DNA of 64,000 nucleotides from Ophioderma brevispina (GCA_023653785.1 JAMKCH010035213.1:33892-97891), one strand, 5' to 3'. Shown: positions 48,601-59,750, counted from the stretch's first letter. The notes: generated by a model not told the origin, from the sequence alone. Made by a program: numbers and translations.

Positions 48601-51600
48601 CACTCTTTCATGAATGGTAATAGCTATTGAACACATTATGATCTTGACATACACGTGAGCATCGATGTCCAATATATCGGTGACAGCTAGTGCAGGCCAT
48701 GCGATCATTATATGTTTATATAACATGCTTATAAAGTACGAAGTCGTCGTGTAAGAGAAGTGGAATTCAAAACGGTCCAATCAAAAAATATAGAGGTTTG
48801 CAGGTTTCTGCCAGAAAAAAAAAGGAGGACTTGGTAGTGAAACTCAATTTACACACAGTATATAGTTCTGCTCATCAATTAATGCATGGATTTAGCCATA
48901 AATAAGTAAAAGTAATTATACCATCATTGTTAATTCCAGTTCAGAGTTGTGATTAAATAAATTATCCGTCCTCAATGAATCTCCAAATCACCTGACGTTG
49001 AATTCTCTGCAAACTTATATCTCCGAAATCCTCCAATTCACATCACAAGCAGACTTTGAATTCCATAAAATAATATTTTCTCACGATTGGCACACCTGAA
49101 CAGAGAAGGCGCTATACCGTATTACTATACGCAATCGGAGGGGCCGGCTTAGTGTTGGGTGTTGCCATTTAAAGCACCCCATCTAGAATCTAAGCGTTAG
49201 AATTAAAAGTAGAATTAAAATTAAAAGGGAAATGTTGGCTTAATTCCAAGAATTCAAACAGTCCATATCACGATCCATATTTATTATTTGAAATCTATAA
49301 TCAATCATTCATGAATACTTGATTATATATTTTCTTCCAACATTCTAATCCAACATCTAACATAACTCAGGAATAAGCCTTATCCGGAAGATATTTTTAC
49401 AACCGATTTCTGCAACTTAGCCTTCCCGATCGTCTTACACTTTGTGGACCGTCATGCATGCTCGCCCAAATTGTTTTCTAACTTAATTGTTTTCAGGGGG
49501 GGGGGGGGTCAAAATTCGAGTAGAGCACTAAAGTCATGCTTCATGTTGGACTGTGCTTTAGTTTTCATAAAATAGACGATAAATGGCTCAAAACTACCAT
49601 ATAGTAGCCAGAAGTTATATTAGCATGGGTCCCTATGAACCACTTACACAGTACCTACCGTAGGTACGAGGGAATCGTGTGTGCATCTCTCAATTTTGAT
49701 TGCATGGCAAACTTGCTAATGCTAGAGTGGTTGTCGTAGTCTCGTCATTTTCATATATAAATGTTTTGTTGGCTTTAATTGTGTTTTGCATACAGTGAGG
49801 AGAGATCAAGGTTTTAAATGAGGTGAGTTAATAAGAAATAGTCATAGTTGACGTCGTTTGTATTTTTAGTGCTGGAGTCGAGGCTTAGCCTATAGTCATT
49901 TACACTACAGGGGGGGGGGTTAGGACCGATATGCTCGATTTGGGGCATTTTTTTGGGGATTCCAAACGGTTAATTTGGGGGAACTGCTACGTTGATACTA
50001 TGGCAAAGTCTCAGTCCCCGTGACATTAAAAAATCATCTCTTAAACATTTGTTCAAAGATCTTAGTATATCATGTGATTAAATTAAGAAAAAAAATATCC
50101 GACTTAAAATCCGTCGGGGTTAGTGGATTAACCGCTGCAAAATAGTGTTGTAAATTTCCAATAACGGTCATTTAGATTTAAATATTCGTGACCAGGCCTA
50201 GTCTTTAGTTCACGGTCTGTGTGTAACCGTTCGATATGCGTCAGAGCGCCCTCGTACCATTAAGTCTTTGGAAACAGACTAGCACACGGGAGTTGATTGC
50301 GTTTTGAATTGCTTGTTGCTGTTAGGTTGGCATGTCCTACCCCCCCCCCCCTGTTCCACTACGTGATATAGCACTGCATTCGCCGAAGAAGTGCAGGGGC
50401 CTGCGTAAGGGAATGGGTTATGCGGTGAGTTATGGGGCGCGCGTTATGGGCGAGTACTGTTAGACCACTGGGCGAGTTACTGTTAGACCATCTGGCGACG
50501 TTATGTTAGGCCATTGGGAGAGTTACTGTTAGGGCGAGTCCTATGTGCGAGTTATGCCGAGTTCTATGTGGCCTCATCCTACCCCTCCCCCATCCTCCAT
50601 CGTTATAGACCCTAGTGCTAATCCTGAGACTATATCAGCCAGTGACGTTTCAGTTTATAATACAAGTGGTACAGTCTAACAGTAACTCGTACTCTCCGCA
50701 TTGGTCAAACAGTAACTCGCCCATGGTCTAACATAACTCGCCCACTGGTCTAAGAGTAACTCGCCCACTGGTGTAACAGTAACTCGCCCATGGTCTAACA
50801 GTAACTCGCCCATAACTCGCCACCACATAACTCGCCGTTATCCATCCCCTGCGTAACAGGTTTTGTTGTCAGCTACAACAGGGCTCACATCACATGTCAT
50901 AATAAACTACTTTCCTGCCCACGAGTGTTCAATACCAGTCTTATATGTTGCATAAACTATAATTTTAAATTGACTTTTGGCTGTGCCTTGTTTTTTAACT
51001 TAAAAACCAAATGGCGGTCAAAATACCAATTCTGACTAAAAATCGGTTAAAATGACTGTGTATTTCGGTCGTAAAATGTCCGACATTTTGAATTCTTTTA
51101 GCTGCCATTTTGAGAACTTACGAAATCCATATAGATTTTCTTGTAGTAGATCAACATAAAGTCAACAAAAAATCAGTTGCATTAGAATAATATCCTTAAG
51201 AATAAACTTAAGTTAATCCACAAAATGTATTGAGAATTTGTGGCGGTCATTTTGAATTCTTTCGATCATTTGAAATATTGCTTTGCCAAAGCAAAAGTTT
51301 GTAAATTAAAATGGGTATTTCTGAGGTTTTTTGTTTGCATTTTACCACATGCATTTTAGCCATATTTTAGTCAGAATTGGTATTTTGGCCGCCTTGTTTT
51401 TAAGTCAAAAATCAAGGTAGCCAAAAAGTCTATTCTAAAGAATATAGTTTATGTAACATAAAACACAAATGAATATGTTGCAAGAACGTTGTTTAAGGTA
51501 CTAAATTGTAATACTCTGTGTGAGTTTATGTAACTGAATACAATTCAAAGGGAAACAGTCGAAATGGGCTTTCATGGTCTTCACGCTACGAAAACACTGT

Positions 51601-54600
51601 TCATCATTTTCACAAGCTTACAAAAGTGTACGGAAATATTTAAAACGCTTGGAATGTGTATCTTTTCAAAAGCGATATATGGAACCCCGTTTGTATAAAA
51701 CTTACCCTATGTAACTCTATAATAATGAAATACAATGCGATAGAAATACAAAGTCATAGAGACACAATGTTGAAATGTTATGGTAACACATAGACACAAA
51801 CACAAAGTCATAGAGACACAATGTTATAGAAACACAGAGACACAAACACAAAGTCATAGAGACACAATGTTATAGAAACACAGAGAAACAAACACAAATT
51901 CATAGAGACACAATGTTATAAAAACACAGAGACACAAACACAAAGTCATAGAGACACAATGTTATAGAAACACAGAGACACACAGAATCATAGAGACACA
52001 ATGTTATAGAAGCACAGAGACACAAACACAAAGTCATAGAGACACATTAACGTTATAGAAATATAGAGACAAACACAAAGTTGATAGAGACACAATGTTA
52101 TAATGTAATAGAAACAGACACAAACACAAACTCATAGAGACACAATGTTATAATATAATAGAAACAGACAAACACAAAGTCATAGAGACACAATTTTATA
52201 GAAACACAGAGACACAAATACAAAGTCATAGAGACACAATGTTATAATGTTATAGAAACACAGTGACACAAATACAAATTCAAGGAGACACAATGTTATA
52301 ATGTTATGGTAACACAGAGACACAAATACAAAATCATAGAGACACAGTGTTATAGAAACACAGAGACACACAGAATCATAGAGACACAATGTTATAGAAA
52401 CACAGAGACACAAACACAAAGTCATAGAGACACAATGTTATAATGTTATGGTAACACAGAGACACAAACACAAAGTCATAGAGACACAATGTTATAATGT
52501 TATGGTAACACAGAGACACAAATACAAAGTCATAGAGACACAATGTTATAATGTTATGGTAACACATAGACACAAACACAAAGTCATAGAGACACAATGT
52601 TATAATGTTATGGTAACACATAGACACAAACACAAAGTCATAGAGACACAATGTTATAGAAACACAGAGACACAAATACAAAGTCATAGAGACACAATGT
52701 TATAATGTTATGGTAACACAGAGACACAAATACAAAGTCATAGAGACACAATGTTATAGAAACACAGAGACACACAGAATCATAGAGACACAATGTTGAA
52801 ATGTTATGGTAACACATAGACACAAACACAAAGTCATAGAGACACAATTTTATAGAAACACAGAGACACAAATACAAAGTCATAGAGACACAATGTTATA
52901 ATGTTATGGTAACACATAGACACAAACACAAAGTCATAGAGACACAATTTTATAGAAACACAGAGACACAAATACAAAGTCATAGAGACACAATGTTATA
53001 ATGTTATGGTAACACAGAGACACAAATACAAAGTCATAGAGACACAATTTTATAGAAACACAGAGACACAAATACAAAGTCATAGAGACACAATTTTATA
53101 GAAACACAGAGACACAAATACAAAGTCATAGAGACACAATGTTATAGAAACACAGAGACACAAATACAAAGTCATAGAGACACAATGTTATAGAAACACA
53201 GAGACACAAACACAAAGTCATAGAGACACAATGTTATAATGTTATGGTAACACAGAGACACAAACACAAAGTCATAGAGACACAATGTTATAGAAACACA
53301 GAGACACAAATACAAAGTCATAGAGACACAATGTTATAATGTTATGGTAACACAGAGACACAAATACAAAGTCATAGAGACACAATGTTATAATGTTATG
53401 GTAACACAGAGACACAAATACAAAGTCATAGAGACACAATGTTATAGAAACACAGAGACACAAACACAAAGTCATAGAGACACAATTTTATAGAAACACA
53501 GAGACACAAATACAAAGTCATAGAGACACAATGTTATAATGTTATGGTAACACAGAGACACAAATACAAAGTCATAGAGACACAATGTTATAGAAACACA
53601 GAGACACACAGAATCATAGAGACACAATTTTATAGAAACACAGAGACACACAGAATCATAGAGACACACGTATGAAGGCTGTTTCACGCAAACGTGATTG
53701 AAGTACCGTTTGTGTAACATTGTGTCTGTGTGAACATGTGTTTGTGTCGCTATGACTTTGCGTTTCTATAATCTATATGTCTCTATGACTTTCTGCAGCA
53801 TTGTATCTATATAAGAGTCATAAATAGTATAGGTTTTTATATGTGCGGCGTTCAATGGCGATATGTGAAGTGGGTCGTCCACTGGAAGCGTACCGTTTAT
53901 CTGCTTGAGAAAATGATGAAAATAGGGTGGCTCCTTAAAGGCGAAGACTTTTACCTCGACTCAGTTTAGATATTAGTTGCATGTCATTTATAAGTATTGC
54001 AATTCTCTCAATCCATCCCAATCTCCCTTCTCAACCCCTTGCTTTCAAGTCGCTTTGTGGAAAATATTATGTATTAGGTGCAAGGGAAATACTAATAACT
54101 TCTATGGAGGCCATCACAAGGATTTCGCAATTACCTGGCTTTCTTAAACCCGGGCGAGCTTTTTAAAATACTTTCTTCGAAATGATTTTAGCATCCCGGA
54201 AATGCAAACTTGTTCTGGCTCAACTCCAGTTACACCCGCCCACCAAACTTGAAGGCTATAGGGGGGGGGGGGGCACTCACATATGAAATGGATTTGGGTG
54301 TAAGGCTCGCGCTTCCAAACCCAGGGGCATTCGGTGACAGAGGACTGAAAAATAGGGGTCTCCGGGTGAGAGACAGCCTAATTGCCCTAAAATAGTGGCT
54401 TTCCGAGTGAAAAATTGGCAAAATTTTCGAAAAAATGGGGTTTTTGGGTGAGATATTTGCAAAATGTTCTAAGAAATAGAGGTCTTTGGGTGAATTTTTC
54501 AAAATTATCCCCAAAATAGGGGTCTTTGGGTGACAGTGGTCAAATTTTCACAAAATATGGGGTCTTTGAGTGAAATTTAAAGAGACATGAGGAGATTCAC

Positions 54601-56675
54601 AGAAAGAAGCGCACCCAATTTTTTCGAACCCGGGTTTTTTGCATATTTGGAATGCTTTCCAATGTATTAGATCACACCTGAAGTGAATAAGCCGAATACG
54701 CCGTCTTTATGTAATAAGGTGGTGATTTAGTATTTTCTGTCGTGCACGACAGAAATTCAAAGCACGGTGTTCTATGGGGACAATTACGATAGTCAGGCAA
54801 GTTCAAAACAAGGTTTGCGGTTTTCTTTTATTGTTTGTCCAATAAACCTTTGGAACGTTCTTGGTAGGTGGTCTACAATCGATCCAGTGCAATTTGAGAG
54901 AAATTCGTATCCTCGAAAAAATCTTCACCTGTCACTTTAAAAAAAATGGGGTCTTTGGGTGACAACGATGCAGAAAAAGGGGTCTTAACAGCCTTACATA
55001 CGCGTGGCTTCCAAGGTGGGAGTTCCCCCCCCCAGGCTATGCGATCAGTGATCTCCGAGAATAGGGGCGGACAGACAGATAGAAAGATAGACAGCCATAC
55101 TTAGCATATATACTATACAGGTTAACGCTTGGTTTACATTGGATTTTTATTAAGTGACATATCACGTGCATATAGCTTTTGCGTGACTTTTCCCAAAATG
55201 CATAAGATTAAAAATCTTTGGTACAGGTCGCCTAAATGTTCTTATCAATCTTAAAGCCATAATCAGACATTTCCCTCCAAATTTAAAATGACCATTGTGT
55301 ATCTCATCAGTTGATATTGTTGCGTCATATCAACACAATAATATTATTGTTTTTCGTAAAAACGGATATTAAAGCTTGTTAAAATTACCTTAAAACTGTC
55401 ATATTTTACTATTTCATGACGTCATAAATGCATGAAATGTCGGGATCCCGAAATATTTGGACAAATATACTGTCCGTTTTTCAGAACTGATACTGTTCGC
55501 CGTTTCGACATCTGTAGTTCACATCACTACATACAACAACTCCAAGGCAATCACAAAAACCTCAACTTTAATAGTAGAGACAAAACTGAGGATATTGATT
55601 GTATTCTGAAAATGACTGATAATGACTTTAACTAGCATGACATCTTGAAAACTGAAGCCCGAGTAGGATGGCACCAGAGAAGTTGAGAATTCTCATCTTC
55701 TTTGGGCATACAAAACCTATCGCAAAGTGAAGTCCCTCGGATTTCGTTCTTAAAATTTGGGATGTTATTTCTGCTGGCCTACCTGCATGGAGGGCGAAAG
55801 TTCGGGAGTTTTCTTTCAGCTGTTCTGGTAACTTTTAACAAAAAGGTAAGATCTCACCGCATGAGCTTAGCATGACTTAGGCCAAAACAGAAAGTTTGTC
55901 TCAGCTTCGTTTTGCTTAAACCCTAAGCACTATGCGTTTTTAGTCAAAAATGTTATGCACTACGCGTAATTGTTTTTATTGCATTTTTAGACCACATTTT
56001 TCTTTATCCATTACAAAAAAAATCTCTGGAAAACCTTTCAAAAAAGAAACGCGATTAATTGTTGCACCTGTGCGAGCGGGAAGCTGAGACGAACTTTCTT
56101 TTTTCTTAGCCTTCGCATAATTTTGCACTATGGGTACCTATGCATGCTTACCGTTTTGAGATGGGGATAAAAGACCGGTGTGGCAGGAGATAGATATAGT
56201 CCTCCGGGCTCACAGTCCGGGAACAATGGTGAACAATAGGGCAATCGATTCAGTTGACTCTTCACGCAACATTAGTTTATTCCGTTGTCGTCTATGGAGC
56301 CCGGACTATGATACCTGGCGGACTATGATTTCTTTCACACCGGCCGCTGTCGGTCCCGCAAGTGCAATGACCGCAACTGTTCATCATTAACTTCTCTTAA
56401 TGTTTGTCTTTTTCCTTGTCTTTTTGTACAGAACTGACTATGGGTTAGGTTTCCCGTTCTACCCTCGAGATTCCGGCTACGTCGGAGGAGTGTTCTACTT
56501 TTCAGCCAATGACCGCATAGGAGTGCGCCCTCTGAGTAATCCGCCTAGGGCCCGTCGCTTTGCCAGCGATTTGATCACTGGCAATTATTTCGGCGCATTC
56601 ATGCTAGCGTCCGACCCTAACGCTAGGGTGGCAAACTGGAGCGACTGCAAGGGAGGCAGCATTCTGTTGATGTAG
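39369..56675 (+). CDS. TNF-superfamily ligand, type II membrane protein, 6 exons
   Basis: Exons 39369-39626, 42966-43044, 43351-43379, 43716-43770, 47279-47519 and 56432-56675 join in matching phases (0, 1, 0, 1, 2) to 906 nt including the stop, or 301 residues. Residues 1-35 are cytoplasmic with a basic SKRQTRRQR before one membrane segment (about 36-59). KFRFRR at 95-100 is a furin-type site. A short CGGPGP at 114-119 precedes the TNF homology domain (about 126-279). QPGYYYVYSQ (174-183) matches the TNF family signature; GGVFYFSANDRIGV and GNYFGAFML are the usual late strands. A 22-residue tail follows, with an N-W-S glycosylation site at 289. The expected product is a secreted or membrane-bound trimeric ligand for TNF receptors. 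The subfamily (EDA/Eiger-like or other) is not resolved. ATG at 39369 has A at -3. Confidence 0.93.
39785..39828 (+). repeat. (TAA)n microsatellite in intron 1
   Basis: Two runs of TAA units separated by TCAAAG. Confidence 0.9.
39841..40080. repeat. Foldback MITE-like element in intron 1
   Basis: The ends are GTTAGGGGGAAGG and the inverted TTTCCCCCTAAC. A second inner pair GGCGTTAGGGGGGAAGG / CGCCCTAACGCC sits near 40005-40043. An internal direct repeat, TTAATATTCATATC-TTTGTTAT, occurs twice (39899 and 39950). Confidence 0.7.
40169..40194 (+). repeat. (TGTC)n microsatellite
   Basis: About six tetranucleotide units, the first imperfect, in intron 1. Confidence 0.85.
42062..42283 (+). repeat. 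tRNA-derived SINE-like repeat, + copy (intron 1)
   Basis: The head has an A-box-like TAGCGTAGTATTGTGGTTAAG and a B-box remnant near GGGGTCCCGGTGTA. The body shares GCTCCATAGACGACAACG, CTAATGTTGCGTGAAGAGTC and ATCTCCTGCCACACC with an inverted copy at 56176-56350. The body match is strong; the tRNA origin of the head is less certain. Confidence 0.7.
42398..42735. repeat. MITE-like element, AAAGGNGCATTTCGTGAT termini
   Basis: The left end AAAGGGGCATTTCGTGATC and right end (complement) ATCACGAAATGCACCTTT are inverted, about 340 bp apart. A solo left end recurs near 59014. The element lies just upstream of exon 2. Confidence 0.8.
42966..43044 (+). CDS. TNF-like gene exon 2 (stalk with furin site)
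   Basis: Acceptor ACAAACAG, donor ACAG|GTAAAT. It encodes EEEYSDRSKFRFRRDSNPSH and onward. RFRR sits after a mixed acidic-basic stalk, placed as in ligands that are shed by furin-type proteases. Entry phase 0, exit phase 1. Confidence 0.9.
43351..43379 (+). CDS. TNF-like gene exon 3 (29-base microexon)
   Basis: The acceptor is TTCTTCTTCTTGCAG and the donor AAC|GTGAGT. It encodes ACGGPGPFSN when joined in phase 1, and exits in phase 0. The phases of exons 2 and 4 require it: skipping it would break the frame, because 29 is not divisible by three. Confidence 0.85.
43716..43770 (+). CDS. TNF-like gene exon 4 (first strand of TNF domain)
   Basis: Acceptor CATCTTATCTGCAG, donor ATAG|GTAAAT. It encodes HTHAFVHVTQITAAELSI, where AFVHV is the opening beta-strand typical of TNF domains. 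Phase 0 in, phase 1 out. Confidence 0.9.
45050..46551. repeat. GTTTAA-rich composite element in intron 4
   Basis: Dense GTTTAA/TTAAAC motifs in both orientations fill the interval, ending in CTAACAGTGTA at about 46540-46550, the same terminus as the 34.8-36.5 kb element. Nested within it at 45613-46354 is a second element with termini GGGCCCGTATTCTCAAA and the inverted TTTGAGAATACGGCCCC. A related GAATACGGGCC sits at 45526. No protein-coding frame. Confidence 0.7.
46596..47075. repeat. Degenerate tandem repeat bounded by C-runs
   Basis: About ten loosely spaced units built on ACTATGAAAATGGGTCGATT. A C-run with GAGTGGTACTC opens it and GGGTCGAGTACCCCCCC closes it. It ends about 200 bases before exon 5. 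Confidence 0.75.
47279..47519 (+). CDS. TNF-like gene exon 5 (central TNF domain)
   Basis: Acceptor TTATTTAG, donor ATAGA|GTAAGT. It encodes GDWFAWNSDHD through LVHDRFIEITQPGYYYVYSQ and onward to ILLSSRQTQI. Phase 1 in, phase 2 out. It contains one cysteine (204). Confidence 0.93.
47520..50394. other. First part of intron 5, no gene seen
   Basis: AT-rich with G-runs at 49495-49508 and 49909-49918 and a poorly defined CT-rich patch near 48285. The segment 50280-50355 is the inverted partner of 24980-25045. No exon candidate fits the phase-2 boundaries of the TNF-like gene here, and none is needed. Confidence 0.5.
50395..50860. repeat. Foldback with tandem-repeat arms
   Basis: The left arm (50395-50580) carries degenerate units of GGGCGAGTTACTGTTAGACCA. 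The right arm (50675-50860) carries about seven units of the complement TCTAACAGTAACTCGCCCA. The outer ends also pair (CTGCGTAAGG...GGTTATGCGG with CCATCCCCTGCGTAAC). The central loop is about 95 bases. Confidence 0.85.
50945..51460. repeat. Foldback element, about 515 bp
   Basis: The left arm contains GGCGGTCAAAATACCAATTC and TGACTAAAAAT. The right arm contains the inverted ATTTTAGTCAGAATTGGTAT and TTTGGCCGCC. Outer ends TATGTTGCATAAACTAT and ATAGTTTATGTAACATA also pair. The centre is near 51200. Confidence 0.85.
51745..53668 (+). repeat. 1.9 kb satellite array in the last intron of the TNF-like gene
   Basis: Two interspersed unit types of roughly 46 and 54 bases share ACAAAGTCATAGAGACACAA. 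The longer one adds ATGTTATGGTAACAC. About 38-42 units are present. The minus strand is open over much of the array (repeating YDFVFVSLCF-like text) because unit lengths often keep frame; this is not a gene. Confidence 0.95.
53715..53830 (-). repeat. Inverted remnant of the satellite
   Basis: Directly after the array, the reverse complement of the unit appears in two or three decayed copies (ATTGTGTCT, TCGCTATGACTTTG, TCTATATGTCTCTATGACTT). The array therefore changes orientation at about 53690. Confidence 0.8.
54255..55040. repeat. G-run-bounded element with tandem units
   Basis: The ends GGCTATA plus G-run plus CACTC, and GAGTT plus C-run plus AGGCTAT, are inverted. The interior repeats AATAGGGGTCT-GGGTGA six to seven times. 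A copy of the 26285-26570 repeat is inserted at 54645-54945 and splits the last unit. Confidence 0.75.
54645..54945 (+). repeat. Dispersed repeat, copy 2 (partner 26285-26570)
   Basis: Carries the same ordered blocks as the earlier copy, including GAATAAGCCG, CTGTCGTGCACGACAG and CAATAAACCT. It is inserted in the G-run-bounded element, so it is the younger of the two insertions. Confidence 0.75.
56176..56350 (-). repeat. SINE-like repeat, inverted copy (intron 5, next to exon 6)
   Basis: The reverse complement contains GCTCCATAGACGACAACG, CTAATGTTGCGTGAAGAGTC and TCTCCTGCCACACC, as in the intron 1 copy at 42062-42283. It ends about 80 bases before the exon 6 acceptor. Confidence 0.8.
56432..56675 (+). 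CDS. TNF-like gene exon 6 (end of TNF domain and tail)
   Basis: The acceptor CTTTTTGTACAG is after an 8.9 kb intron. Entry phase 2 restores the codon GAA, followed by TDYGLGFPFYPRDSGYVGGV and onward. GNYFGAFML closes the TNF fold, then ASDPNARVANWSDCKGGSIL and LM to the stop TAG. The tail past the last strand is longer than usual and holds a cysteine (293). Confidence 0.92.
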
Positions 56676-57270
56676 GATAATCATCCGAGAAATTTCAACA
56701 ATAAGTTTTCACGTTGTAAAATTACTGGTACATTTTGATAATCGTCAGTCTTCTCTGAGGTCTATACAATTGAGTATGGGGCCTTAATTCGGGACAATTA
56801 GTCTAGACAATTCACCCTTTTGTAAAATACTTGATTGATGTTGTAAAGCTTTTTGCGTGGCTGAGGTTTTTTTTGTGTTGGTTGCTTATATGTATACTTG
56901 TACTTAGACCTTAAAGATTCTAAGAATCACCTAACGTTAGCAATCAGGCCAATCAATTAATACTCTCAACACTTTTGGCTTCTCATAGGGCCTATATAGG
57001 CAAAAAGTTTGTTTCCCAGTAGGGCCACGGAATTATATTTTGGAGCCATTTTCATTTCATTTTATTTGATAAATTCAGTAAGTTTACATTTTTTTTTAGA
57101 AAAATTGCCTCGGAGATAGAAAATGTCAATTTTATTTTCAACACTATAATCCCTAACTCAAATTTTTTGTTGATAAACTATTAAAACCAGATTTGCAAAT
57201 GATTTCGCATCATTTGGTGTGATTTGAGTTATTCTTTCGAAATTCCTTTTAAAAAATATTGAAAATGACA

Positions 57271-57276
57271 AATAAA
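57271..57276 (+). terminator. Candidate polyadenylation signal of the TNF-like gene
   Basis: AATAAA about 600 bases after the stop codon, in an AT-rich stretch followed by T/GT-rich sequence. It is the first exact hexamer I noticed downstream. Chance occurrence is quite possible. Confidence 0.3.
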
Positions 57277-59750
57277 AAATAGCATTTCGTATTTTGTTTT
57301 TTGGGGTATCAACTGGAAACACATTTTGTTGGCCTAAAAACACTTTTATGCCTGACATGGAGGTGATACTTAAACTTCTTCCTGCATTGCCCAACACGGA
57401 ATAATTTCCTCCAAAAAAAGCTTAAGATGTATGAAGATAAGCCTTGAACCCTGTCTGCACGGTACTTTTCTCGATTTTTTTTTTTCATTTTGGAACCAGC
57501 GAAGTATTGTCATAAGAAATATAGTATTAGAATTCGGGGACAGAAATAGACAACCAATTAAGTATTTGACGTAATTTGACGCTGTAACTATAAGCATGTG
57601 AGCTCAATTTAGCTTAAAGGCTGACTCAGATATTTCCCGATGAAGGCGCCCTCAAATTAATAACAAATCGTGTTTTTGCATATACATAATGTTTGTCTAC
57701 ATACACTCACTGTGTGAAATTATTGATGTCCTTCATCGAATACGTGCTCGCACTGCGTCATTTTTGTTGGGTCGCTTCGTTCGCCGAAGGTGTATGGGCC
57801 TACTACTTTGCAATTGGCACCATTTTGGTCATTTTCTCCAATTTATTAGGTAATATTACATATATTCGTATGTTTTTGTTCTGTTTTTCTGGATGTGTGT
57901 AATATTATTTCACGGATCTTGAGATTTCTCCCGGGCCCGATGACAAATTTTTTGGACCTTTTTCTCGCTTCGGCGCTGACTGATTGACAGTAAGCCTATA
58001 CGCGCAATGGGCCGTCTAATTCTGTCCCTCAACTATATAGCCAAAAAGTAGTATTCATGGACGTATTCACAATGTATAGTAGAGTACACTGCAGATAATT
58101 TAACACTTAACTGCATAAGGGGTTTGCACTTCCGTTAGTGCATAAGGGGGATCCTAGGGGCCCATTCATTATATAACCACTTTCCTAAAGGAATTTTTGG
58201 ATGAAATCCACCACATGTTAGAAGGATTCCAAGACATCAACAATAAAGAAATAAAAACTGAAAAAAAATTGTTCAGTAAGAAAACTAAGGGCAAAACATT
58301 GATTTTAATTTTGCGTCAAAATGTGCGAAAAAAGACACTAATTCGTTTCTGCATTTTCTACGGCCCTGATTCACCTAGACTTTTGCTTATTGCTTTAATT
58401 GGTGAAGAATGAACTATATTTACCATATTAAGGCACAAACATAAATGTCTCATGCCATTTTATATTTTTTAGGTTTACTTGTATAATTTACCATAGGTTC
58501 CTACAGTAAACCGCTATATATATGATGTATATAAAATATTATGACACCAATGGCCTACTATACTTTCCAAGAATTTTTTGATTAGTATTTACTACTTTGT
58601 TTATGTCACTAGATGTATGCATTATGAAAATCAGAATCACAGTAACTCTATTAAGATTTTTAATTTTTGTCCCTAGGGCACTACTTCCGTTAGTGGGGCT
58701 AAGGGGGGCTCCTAGGGACCCATGCTAATTAACGCAAAAACGACGTGATGGATTTGAATGTTTTTTGCACCAATGCAAGCGCAACTAAAAGTTATACAAA
58801 TACAAAAAATATAAACCAAATATATTGCAGCGTTAAAAAACGCTGGCCGAAAAAACAAAAAATGGGCCCCTAGGAGCCCCCCCCCCTTAAATAGTATATA
58901 GATATCGTATGCTGTTAAAATGATGGAACTAAAATGACCAATGATTTTAGCACAATATGTTGATCAGATTTTACCTGCCAACGTTGGACCAGTGCCGGGT
59001 AAATTGAATTTAAAGGTGCATTTCGTGATCTTAGCAACATTTGTAATGATTCAATAGATATCCTTAACCCCCTGAGGTCTATACCGGCCGCTTGTAGGTC
59101 TATTGCTTTATATATTTTGTTATTGATGGATTTAGCCAATCAGAAACATGCTAAGAAAAGGTTTAAAGTTTTACATGCAGATATGTGAGAGGTCTATTTT
59201 GATTGGTTACTCAGAGGTTATATCATCATGTAATGAGCCAATCAGAGATACTGTATAAAGGTAGTAGACCTGGGAGGTAAACATTTAAAAAAGAAAGGTG
59301 ATTCTGACTATTTTGAAGGTATGAGCAAATGCTTATAAGAAGTGCTCTATAGACCACTGTGCTATAATAGAGCATTTCTTCCAGAGTACATCAAATCTGC
59401 ACTTAAGATAGCCATACAATACTTCAGCCAACAGTTCAGATGATATATAAAAATCTTTTAAGGTGGGTTGGGGAAGGAGGTTGCGGAAAACAAAATGCTT
59501 CTTTAATAGCGTGTCCCGGTGTTTAAACATTGGTGGAAAATAAAGCAGAATAACCATCTTATGCTATTGCAACAATCCCTGTTTGACTGACGTTATAGGT
59601 GCGTGTATATATGATTTTCCACCTTTTTTGTTTATAGTTCAATCTGTGTATCCGAAAAAAAAAATATTTACAGTCAAAAAAGTTTCCATCTCAGTAACCA
59701 TAAGTTATAATTGTTTATGGACAGAAATTAAAGGAATTGCTATTGCTTAT
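57277..59750. other. Intergenic DNA with repeated 'reason-free' G/C motifs
   Basis: No gene recognised. ACTTCCGTTAGTG followed by a G-run and TCCTAGG occurs near 58130 and 58685 in the same orientation. The inverted GGGCCCCTAGGAGCCCCC is near 58863, suggesting a foldback or MITE family between about 58100 and 58890. A solo AAAGGTGCATTTCGTGATC end lies near 59014. Confidence 0.5.

Noticed and set aside
52180..53720. Several long minus-strand open frames encoding repeated YDFVFVSLCF-like text
   Set aside because: They are the satellite array read in reverse. Unit lengths happen to keep a frame open; there is no start context, family or variation typical of a gene.
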